DNA from: Tremella fuciformis
Lineage: Eukaryota; Basidiomycota; Tremellomycetes; Tremellales; Tremellaceae
DNA: 64,000 nucleotides
Reading direction: 5' to 3'
NCBI GenBank assembly: GCA_032768795.1
Contig: CP136492.1
Span: 1,116,001 to 1,180,000, forward strand
A program made the translations under genes and the position numbers. The notes below the pieces were generated by a model, which saw only the letters and a program-made list of their open reading frames with translations, was not told where the DNA came from and did no database searches. Of the stretch, positions 31,001-39,751 are shown piece after piece. How positions within the stretch are numbered: the first letter of the stretch is position 1; every line of letters begins with the position of its first letter.

Positions 31001-32354
31001 GAGAGGATTTCAACAGGTCTCAGGACGAGATTTCGACGAACTCTTTGCTTCGGTCACCCACAAGTCATCATTCCGCCTATTCCTCTCCATCGTCAACTAC
31101 CTCGACTGGGAATGCGACCAAATAGACATCATTGGAGCATTCCTCAAGGCCAACATCGACAAGGACATCTTCATCGAGCCACCAGAAGGCAGCGACATTG
31201 CCGCCGGACACGTCCTGCACCTCCGGAAATCACTATACGGTCTCCGACAATCACCGCACTTGTTCAACAAGCGCCTCGACGAGTTCCTACGGGAGCTAGG
31301 CTTCAAACCGACCCTAGCGGATCCATGCATCTACTCGCTGCGACAAGGACACAAGCGGTGCATGATCTCAGTCCACGTTGACGACATGCTCATAGCTGGC
31401 AACGATCGATCAACAATCGACGAGATCAAACGGAAGATCAACAAGGAACTCGAGTGCAAGGACCAAGGACCGATTTCTTACTTCCTCGGTATCAACATCT
31501 ACCGAGACAGGCCAAACAAGAAGATGTACCTGTCACAAGAGCACTACATCGAGGCAGTTCTTCAACGCTTCGGTGAACCCGGCAAAGCCTGCAAGACAAT
31601 CTTGCCAGACGCAAAGCTCGTCGAGGCTACGCAAAAGGAGGTCGACGAGGCTCGAGATAAACCATTTCCAGCACTCGCCGGGTCAATCCTCTATATTGCC
31701 ACGATCACCCGACCCGACATCGCCTACGCAGCATCACTGCTCTGTCGCTTCATCAGCAAATGGTCTCTCACACACTGGAGGGCCGCAAAGCACCTGTTGA
31801 GGTACCTGCGAGGAACATCAGATCTCGCACTCACCTTTGACGCACATGCAGGGAGAAGAGCACTGCTAGGCTGGGCAGACGCAGACTGGGGTGGATGTCT
31901 CGACACACGTCGATCTACAACCGGCTACGTCTTCAATACATACGGGGGCATTGTGTCATGGAAAAGCAGGCGACAACCAACAGTCGCACTCTCGACGACA
32001 CAGGCCGAACTCCTAGCATCAACAGAAGCGGGCAAAGAGGCAATATGGCTCAGGCAACTATTGAGCGACCTCGACCTAGGTATAGATGGAGCAGTGCCCA
32101 TCTACAACGACAACAATGGAGCCATTCAACTGGCCAAACATCAACACGGGTTCAAACTGAACAAAGCATTCGACATGCGAGCCCAGTGGATACGAGAGCA
32201 TCAAGCTGGTGGACTACTTGAGCTCAAATACACACCAACGGACAGCAACCGAGCCGACATCCTGACCAAGAACCTTTCGGCCGAGAAGACGAGACAGCTT
32301 CGGCAGCTACTGGGCTTGGGAAGACAAGGAGAAGCAGAGCAGCAGAGTCAATAG
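28062..32354 (+). CDS. Gag-Pol polyprotein of the nested copia element
   Basis: 1,430 residues in one frame. In order: Gag with LNGRDNYAQWVREIQVVLGS; a zinc-knuckle variant CIHHPDQGRHSTDEC (C-x2-H-x5-H-x4-C) near residue 248; aspartic protease IIDSGATSPFI; GAG-pre-integrase LLTWHKRLGHSNMRKV...CMDCLKGKATR; integrase core VDLWGPATVQSREGFQYFLT with SDQGGEFTSKEF; an acidic linker; reverse transcriptase KWVFTRKIDGDTGKASQHKA, IIGAFLKANIDKDIFIEPPE and VHVDDMLIAG (HVDD instead of the common YVDD); and copia RNase H GWADADWGGCLDTRRSTTGY and STTQAELLAS, ending ADILTKNL. No stop or frameshift is present, so the copy could be active. The ATG at 28062 follows a 97-nt leader. Confidence 0.94.
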   Translation: MPSVQTVKEERKLNGRDNYAQWVREIQVVLGSAGLVPHITKDASAIRALVEARYPVSSPATAAETSKRAVALYEHEKEQSTALSTLYGSLTETVQNKLPSNLIDFENPQPKGLYDHLVTTYGADNGSRLAELWSSIFGETIPENEDPEPHLTAIRSQLAEITSSAITSKLTLEQFANQIGAYAAIRRLPSSYGLLASTFYSGTSSNKIHLDEVIDRVADEHRRRQQKGESVNEMGMLSKSLQKPASKRCIHHPDQGRHSTDECWEVIGVPKHIQEQRSAREAAKGRKLGGQAKKAREQMESGDDSSSENKRGSSRETKEEGYYATEIALHANDNLPSTSIIIDSGATSPFIKDKHLLSHLTKLDKAVKIQIGDGSIVEATHSGRLTFNNVWYNNALYVPSFSHNLLSTQRLGPYTGTHWRFSKDSATLVEKGKVILRGKKLGNLWVVDDTPVRTTSRIHRALQAIENTEAEDTRLLTWHKRLGHSNMRKVWELGKEGKLGAKWTGSFRRVECMDCLKGKATRSASLPNPRRASKPLVEVSVDLWGPATVQSREGFQYFLTCYDDHSKYVQAIPLKKKSDAAEALQDYIKLAENQLDRTVKTIRSDQGGEFTSKEFSHWCKSKGIEHTLTPTDAHNQNSRVERVHLTILNDIRTCLADSNLPTQFWVDALRYVVFTRNRLPGSHAKIPITLFRPDHDIDLQYQGMQPFGHHCIYRVVNPASKLDERGQCGRLLGYTEGSWGYKVLTQSNRVIASRDVTFITGRKTTPSSDEPRQILEPPQPGPRRPSTSLDEDDDTSIELNEIVEAGEEPEEEEQGEEMDDIPPQAVPRQGRGWANEYIREDAPSPEPNPDDGPEDPDRRLNEPTAANADEPRRSGRLAGQEPSHHPLHDIDMDYNRVAIEHALSAQSLNNPQSYAEARRAADWEDWKSAMDEEMGKMEKYGVWEMVPKENHRTLTGKWVFTRKIDGDTGKASQHKARFVVRGFQQVSGRDFDELFASVTHKSSFRLFLSIVNYLDWECDQIDIIGAFLKANIDKDIFIEPPEGSDIAAGHVLHLRKSLYGLRQSPHLFNKRLDEFLRELGFKPTLADPCIYSLRQGHKRCMISVHVDDMLIAGNDRSTIDEIKRKINKELECKDQGPISYFLGINIYRDRPNKKMYLSQEHYIEAVLQRFGEPGKACKTILPDAKLVEATQKEVDEARDKPFPALAGSILYIATITRPDIAYAASLLCRFISKWSLTHWRAAKHLLRYLRGTSDLALTFDAHAGRRALLGWADADWGGCLDTRRSTTGYVFNTYGGIVSWKSRRQPTVALSTTQAELLASTEAGKEAIWLRQLLSDLDLGIDGAVPIYNDNNGAIQLAKHQHGFKLNKAFDMRAQWIREHQAGGLLELKYTPTDSNRADILTKNLSAEKTRQLRQLLGLGRQGEAEQQSQ

Positions 32355-32373
32355 ACATGCTCGCGAGGGGAGG

Positions 32374-32691
32374 CAACGGAAATAGGTAGTACGCTCACAT
32401 GAGCTTGACTCAGCCTCGAGTAGCCTCGTTGAGGCACACACATCCTCGACGAGGTTGTGCCTCGACGAGGTTCATCCTCGACGAGGCAGGGGAAGCTGCC
32501 ACAACGATAACTCCGCATATAACGCCGACACCCTCGACGACCTTGTAGAATGCCGCCGCCTGTTGCCCTCCTCATCACTCATAGCAAGTGCTGAGCGGGC
32601 AACAGGTAAGTCCGAATGTATCACTCATAGCAAGTGCTGAGCGGGCAACAGGTGACCGGAATCCCATTGCCTCAGAGCTAAGATTCCGTCG
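32374..32691 (+). repeat. 3' LTR of the nested copia element
   Basis: 318 bp, identical by eye to 27647-27964, preceded directly by the polypurine tract GAGGGGAGG (32365-32373). Confidence 0.93.
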
Positions 32692-32696
32692 ACAAC

Positions 32697-35600
32697 CCCA
32701 CGTCGGTTTGGGGCAGCCAACAAAGATACTGTGATGACTGCAGATCAGTCAGGTTCCTTCGTCACGACCATCAACAAAAGGATACCATTCACTCTCAAAG
32801 AGGTGTACTATCTACCAAATGGACGACTCAACCTACTCTCAATGCCAACTTTGGCTAAGCGGGGCTGGAAGTTCAACATTGAAGCAAGTCGAGCCGGGAT
32901 GACACACGTCAAGCATGGTGTCACTGTCGAGTTCACCCATAGGGGAGGCTTGTGGACGATAGAGCTACCGCGGGGCAGGGGAGCTAAAGGGAGTCAGCAA
33001 GGAGAAAGTACGAGAGGACTGGTGATGGCGGCAACGAGAGGAAGAACGTTGAAGGAGTGGCATGAGGCGCTGGGGCACTTGGGAGTGACCACCATCAAGG
33101 ATTTGGCACGGGATGAGAGAGTAATTGGACTCACCATCACGGGAGGCCTCGAGTTCAAGACAAGCGACTGCGAGAGCTGCCAAATCAGTAAAGCGACCCG
33201 ACTCACATTCAACGACGTGTCCATCAGAGGCAAAACACCATTGGAGATTGTTCACTCCGACGTGGCTGGCCCAGTGAGGCCAAGCACAAGCGGCATGCGG
33301 TACTATGTTACGATCATAGACGACTTCACCCAGATCACTCTGCTCCGAGCAATGGAGAAGAAGAGCGAGGTACTTGGGCACTTGCAGAAGTGCATCGCCC
33401 TCCTCGAGAACGCCCTCAGTACGACAATCAAAGTCATCAGGACTGATGGCGGAGGGGAGTACTCGGGAGAGAGGTGGGATAGGTGGACGCAGGAGAAAGG
33501 TCTGGTACACCAGATCACCCCAGCGTACACGCCTCAGCTCAACGGAGTAGCAGAGAGGATGAACAGGACGGTGAAGGAGATGATAGCTGCAAATCTCATC
33601 GGAGCAAAGATGGGAGGAGAACATTGGGTGTTTGCAATGAAGTGGACGGAAGCCATGCTCATGAGGACAAGAGTAGGCTCGGATGGGAAGACGCCCTGGG
33701 AAGTGCTGTGGAAGCGCAAACCAAGCATGGAGGACGTACATCCTTTTGGGTGCGAGGCATGGGTAAGGATCCCAGATGCCAACAGAGAGAAAGGGGATAT
33801 GACACAGGCGAGAGCGGAGAAGGGACGACTGGTGGGACTGCCAGCGGGCACAAGTGGATGGGCAATATGGCTTCCACTCACGCAAAAGGTGATCTTTAGC
33901 CGGGACGTTACTTTCAGGACAACAAGTCAAGCCAACGTCAATCCACCTGCAAGAGAAGAGGTAACCGAGCAAGTCGAGCAAGTGCCGGTACCGATAGAAT
34001 CTTTGGACGATCAGCCAAGCTCAGGGGAGCAAGTCACCAAGGAGGTGGAAGAGAGGGCAGAGCCCGAGGCGGTAGCAGAGGAAGGGGGAGCCGGGCAAGA
34101 GGATGCTCAGGCAGACCAACCTGCACCGGTGCCTGCGGAGCCAGTACCATTCCAACCTCGACGCAGTGAAAGAGTCCGGGCGCCACGAGTAATGATTGCC
34201 GATGGCGAGGTCAACATTGCAAGCAATGACGAGATATTTGGCTGGATGCTGTCAGCAACGGCAGCATTGGACGACGACCCAAAGACGTATGAGCAGGCCA
34301 TGGCGTCACCCCTCAAGAAACAATGGGAAGAGGCGGTGAGCGCAGAGCTGCGCGTGATTGAGAAAGCTGGGACATGGGAAGAAGCAGTGTTGCCCGAGGG
34401 CAGAAGGATAGTGGGGTGCAAGTGGGTATTCAAGACAAAGCGAGATCAGGACGGAGCAATCATCAAGCACAAGGCTCGGATTGTGGCCAAGGGATACTCG
34501 CAGGTTCCCGGACAAGACTTCGAGGAGACCTACTCACCGGTTGCACGCCTCACATCACTTCGAATATTCTTCACCATCGTGGCGACGGACGGCCTAGCAA
34601 CAGGTCAGGTCGATGTCATTTCAGCATTTCTCAATGGAGAACTCACGACACCAATCTACATGGAGATACCCCTTGGCTATCAAGCGACCAACAGGAAGGC
34701 AAACTGCGTGAAGCTGCTCAAGGCTCTTTACGGATTGAAGCAAGCAGGTCGAACCTGGTGGGAGGCTTTGGATAAGCAACTGGCAAAGCTCGGGTTCGAG
34801 CGGTGCGCACAGGACTGGGGAGTGTATGTGAGAAAAGGAAGCAAGACGGCGTACCTGGTGGTGTACGTGGACGACATGCTGGTAGCAGCAAGGGACAAGG
34901 CGACGGTTGATGAGATCAAGAGGGAATTAGCAAGGCGATGGGAGATGACCGATGCTGGAGAGGTGACGTTCATGCTCGGACTGAAGGTCAGCCAGGACAC
35001 GGAGGGGCGCACCATCCATCTCAGTCAAACGGCTTACATCGACACCATCCTTGACCGATTCAATATGACGACCGCCAAGCCTGTCACTACCCCATGGGTA
35101 GCGGGTGTCCACCTCCAACCAGACGGAGAGCCGTGTCACGAGGGCGTGGCAAGATACCAGCAGCTTGTCGGGAGCTTGATGTGGGCAGCAATGGCGACGC
35201 GACCGGACATAACCTTCGCGGTCAGCGCACTGGCAAGACATTGCTCAGCTCCGACACAAGAGCACTGGGAGATGGGGAAAAGGGCGTTGAAGTACTTGAA
35301 GGGTACACGCACCTTAGGATTGAAGCTTGGCGGCAAAAGGAGAACGCCTGTGCTGGAAGCATGGAGCGATGCCGACCACGCTGGGGACTTGTCCGACAGA
35401 AAGTCAACAAGTGGCTTTATTGTCAAGTTCCGAGGATCTACTGTCAGCTGGGCGACACAGAAGCAGAAGAGTCGAGCGTTATCAACAGCCGAAGCCGAGT
35501 ATTACGCCCTCACGGAAACCTGGAAGGACGTGGAATGGGTAAAGAAGGCGTTGATGGAGTACGGAGTGGAGAGCACGGAAAGGGTGATGATATGGTGCGA

Positions 35601-35901
35601 CAACCAGTCGGCCATAGCCCTGGTAGAGAATCCGGCTCACCATCGTTCAACCAAGCACATCGACATATACTGGCATCAGATCCGAGACGTCAAGAAGAGC
35701 GGCAGATATGATCTGGAATACGTCAGAACAGACGATCAACTGGCCGACATCTTCACAAAGGGTTTGGCGGGACCGGCGCATCAGCGACACCGAGAGGGGT
35801 TGGGAGTAGTGGAGGCAGAGCAAAAGAGGACTCACGCATGGACCATACTCCGGAACAAGGCGGCAGGAAGCATCGAGTCGAGAGATCCCCAGTTGCGTTA
35901 A
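32697..35901 (+). pseudogene. Outer copia Pol, continuation after the nested insertion
   Basis: Second part of the outer polyprotein, in frame with 26436-27646 once the insert and one ACAAC are removed. It continues the protease (EVYYLPNGRLNLLSMPTLAK), then GAG-pre-integrase (LKEWHEALGHLGVTTIKDL...CESCQISKATR), integrase (HSDVAGPVRPSTSGMRYYVT, RTDGGGEYSGERW, LNGVAERMNRTVKEM), an acidic Glu/Pro-rich linker, reverse transcriptase (GCKWVFKTKRDQDGAIIKHK, QVDVISAFLNGELTTPIYME, LYGLKQAGRTWWEAL, VYVDDMLVAA) and RNase H (AWSDADHAGDLSDRKSTSGF, ALSTAEAEYYALTE, KHIDIYWHQIRD, ADIFTKGL). All catalytic motifs are present. It cannot be made from the outer promoter because the insert separates it from Gag. 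Confidence 0.92.
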
Positions 35902-36370
35902 GCGTGTGCTTCTTCGCTAAGCAGGAATCTGTTGAAGACTCAACCGCCGCGTTCGCCCCGGGTGCTGACCCGCTCGCAACTGAGGTCCCGACCGATAGGA
36001 TCCCGCCTGTGGATGAGCGTAGACACGTACCGGGTCAGGGCAGAGGTGTCCCCTCCCCCGGGCGCTCCGAAGATTCACTGGTCACGCTCCGGGCTCATCG
36101 GGCTCGAGACCACTGCAGGCCGGCGGGTCAGGCCAGGACACTGCTCCTCACCCAGGGGATCCGGGAATTCACTGGCGTCACCCCGGGATCACTGGACGGT
36201 ATAGAGGAGAAAGAGAGACGGCGGCGACGAGTCGAGCGGTCGTGTTGACGCTCATTCAGGGACTGGAGTTATGAGGAGTTATGAGATGGGTGGCAAATGT
36301 GGCACAGTGAGCAAGGCTACTCCGACGGCATGCACGCATGCTTGGATGAGCAGTGACGTCTAAAGGGGAG
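35902..36370 (+). other. Long noncoding tail of the outer copia element
   Basis: About 470 bp lie between the pol stop and the 3' LTR. It holds degenerate repeats of a GATTCACTGG-TCAC-CCGGG type (near 36070 and 36168) and ends with the polypurine tract AAAGGGGAG at 36362-36370. No coding signal is seen. Confidence 0.6.
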
Positions 36371-36490
36371 TGTTGAAGGTTAGCCGCCACTGCGGGGTTA
36401 TAGGAAGTGCCGTAGGACGAAACTACATATAGCCACCACTCATAGAGATAGTACGATGAATTCTCTCTTCAGCTCGTCCGCGATTCAACA
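36371..36490 (+). repeat. 3' LTR of the outer copia element
   Basis: 120 bp, same as 26313-26432, followed by the right copy of the target duplication AGAAC. It ends 229 bp upstream of the MFS transporter ATG. Confidence 0.95.
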
Positions 36491-36719
36491 AGAACGGCCT
36501 GGCTGGCTCTGTGCACGCTTCATCCCCCTTTCATCGTGAGCGTGATCCGTAAGCCGGCAGGTCTTTGGGGGTCACGCCGCGCTCCGGCGCGCCAGTATGA
36601 CACATAGAGTCGCCTTTGATTCCAGAGACGGAAGTCCAGCTGACAGCTTATCATAGGCGTCCCGGTCTGCGAGGTTTCTGACCTGACTCCTTACTTCTCT
36701 TCATCTGTTTGTCAAGGCT

Positions 36720-38729
36720 ATGGTCGAGAAGTCACCAGAAGTACATCAGCCTATCGAGACGAAACGAGACCCACCATCATCTCCTTCACTGTCACTGAAC
36801 CCGGCAGAGTCCCGTCAGAGGGGCGTATCGTCCAAACCGAGATCCGCCACTCAGCTCGACGAGGACGTTTGGCCGTCCGGCGACAAGTGCGCCCAAGCAT
36901 GCGAGCAAGCGGCTCAAGAAACTGCCTGCATTGAAGGGTGCAGGGAGAAATGCACGGAAGTGACGTTCGAGATCTACAACGGGCCACCACTATCAAAGAC
37001 TCGGAAGAGGCTGTTGCTGGCCATCTTTTGCGCTGGACTATGCATGGACAGTCCGTCTCCTCTTGACTCTTCTCGCAGTAGGGCTGACTCCCCATAGTCC
37101 TCGGCTTTTCCGTCTTCTTCATCCTTGTGGGCCCGGTATCGATCGACCTGGGTATCCGGATCGAACAGCAGACATGGGTCATCGTGCGTCGTTCTTCCAA
37201 CTTGTCCAATTGGGACGTGTGCTGAGCGCAGACGGCTTTCCAAGTGACGTTCGCCTCGTTCCTCCTGCTCTGGGGTCGCGTATGCGATCTCATGGGCCCG
37301 CGCCCGGTGTTCATCTACGGCTTCGCCGGGTTCGGGACGTGCAACCTCGTCCTCTCGTTTCTTCCTGAGAAATACTCGTTCTTCGTGTTTCGTGCCCTCA
37401 GCGGCGTATGCGGCGCGTGCATCATCCCCGCCTCGTACCGGCTCATGACGGGCGTCTTCAATGCTGTGGAACTCCGATTCGGCTTCACCGTCATGGGCAT
37501 CAGCGCGTCAATTGCAAACGCCTTTGGGATTCTCCTGGGCGGTTTGGTCGAACTGATACCTGGGACCGGGCAGATGATTGCGTGGCGCTGGTATTTCCGC
37601 ATTTCGGCGGCAATCATGTGAGTAGTGTAAGTGGTGAGGCGAGATCAGGTAGAGCTGAGGCGCAACAGACTGGTGGTGGCGACGGCTGCAGTGTTGCTTA
37701 TACCCCCTATCCCGGTCGTGCCGCGAGATCGCAAGCTACGAAGGCTAGACCTGCCCGGGGCAGCGCTGTGAGACACTTCCGGATGGTTACGGCTTGCCAG
37801 CAAATAGCTGACAGCAGGATCCTCACGGCCATACTGCTGATCATCCTCGGCCTCACGCTCGGCGCTAGCAGCGGCTTCGACAAGCCCGCCTTCCTCGTCC
37901 CCTTCCTCCTGGGCCTCGCACTGTCCGCCTCATTCTTCGTCTACCAAGCCGTTGCTCCGCAAGACTTCGTCCTCGTTCCCCGGTCCATATGGTCCCACCC
38001 GAACGTAACCATGTGGGCCGTAATATCGCTCCTCCCATACCCGTGGTTCGCCATGAATTTCGTGCCGTTCGTCGAGATATATATGCGGGTGCATGGGGAG
38101 AAAGCCATTGCGGCAGCTGCACGCATCATTCCTCAGGGTCTCGCGGCGACTTTCATGTCTGTCTTGCTCTTGTGAGTTCACCGGGCTGTAGCCGTACGAG
38201 TAACAAGCCAGTACTGAAAGTCAGACGACATCCGCAGCTCAGCTTGAAGCCGCGTGTCCCGTTCCTTCTCGGCTTGGCATGTATGATCGGCGGCTACATC
38301 TTGTTCATCTACTCGGGCACACAAGCAGGTCGGGACTATTGGCGGTACGTCTTGCCCGGGATGCTCGTCGGCGCCTCGGGCGGCCACGCGGTGTTCCACC
38401 TGGTCCAGTGAGTCATTTCACAGGGAGTTCAGTATGATATGAGTCCTGATACGGCGTGCAGGTTCGGCCTCATGACGGCGGTCCCACCCGACCAGGCTGG
38501 CGTAGCCGGCGCGCTGCTCCAATCACTGATGCAGCTGGGCTCGGCCGCCGGGATCTCGATCCAAGATGGGCTGTTCACTGTCCACCCTGGCTCGGTGGAC
38601 AACTTTGCCAATGTGCAGATTTCATGGTGGTTCGGCGTAGGCTGGGTGGGCTTGTTCGCGATCATTTTTGCGGCGTGCTACAGGCAGCCAAAGGTTGCAG
38701 ATAGCAGTGAAGGAGTAGGTGTGCATTAG
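36720..38729 (+). CDS. MFS transporter, DHA2-type drug:H+ antiporter family
   Basis: Multi-pass plasma-membrane efflux transporter; substrate unknown. The cytosolic N-terminus is about 95 residues, with a cysteine group at 57, 61, 70, 74 and 78 (Cx3C-x8-Cx3Cx3C), unusual for this family. Transmembrane segments start at RLLLAIFCAG and include LLLWGRVCDLMGPRPVFIYG (motif A-like loop 2-3), FRALSGVCGACIIPASYRLM and FTVMGISASIANAFGILLGG (antiporter motif C region). The second half has ILTAILLIILGLTLGASSGF, FLLGLALSASFFVYQAV and QAGVAGALLQSLMQLGSAAG, typical of Atr1-like DHA2 carriers. At least six introns occur; exon ends match hydrophobic segment continuity. The copia LTR sits in its promoter region. 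Confidence 0.85.
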
Positions 38730-38879
38730 ACAGTGAACAGCACCTTGCATCGATACATCTTTGCAGCTGCGACCAGCGGTCACGTGAATCTCCCTCGATC
38801 CTCCTTTTATATCGCCGAAACGCCGATTAGACGTCTGATCCTCGTCCTTGTCCACCCTGATTCCCTGAGATTACCCTGA

Positions 38880-39751
<872 letters not shown>

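Larger units (their letters stand above)
27647..32691 (+). mobile_element. Nested Ty1/copia LTR retrotransposon, intact
   Basis: 5,045 bp, identical 318-bp LTRs, one uninterrupted gag-pol frame and the 5-bp duplication ACAAC. The boundaries are fixed by where the two LTR copies stop matching and by the target duplication. The element begins CAACGGAA and ends TTCCGTCG, not the usual TG...CA. Its sequence is rich in the 9-bp palindrome CTCG(A/T)CGAG. It is a different lineage from its host element. Confidence 0.95.
26313..36490 (+). mobile_element. Outer Ty1/copia LTR retrotransposon, interrupted by a nested element
   Basis: 10,178 bp including the insert; about 5.1 kb without it. LTRs are 120 bp and identical, starting TGTTGAA and ending TTCAACA. 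A 5-bp target-site duplication, AGAAC, flanks it at 26308-26312 and 36491-36495. The single gag-pol frame is split at the protease by the nested element but otherwise has no stops, so both insertions are recent. It sits between the P450 and the MFS transporter genes. Confidence 0.95.
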
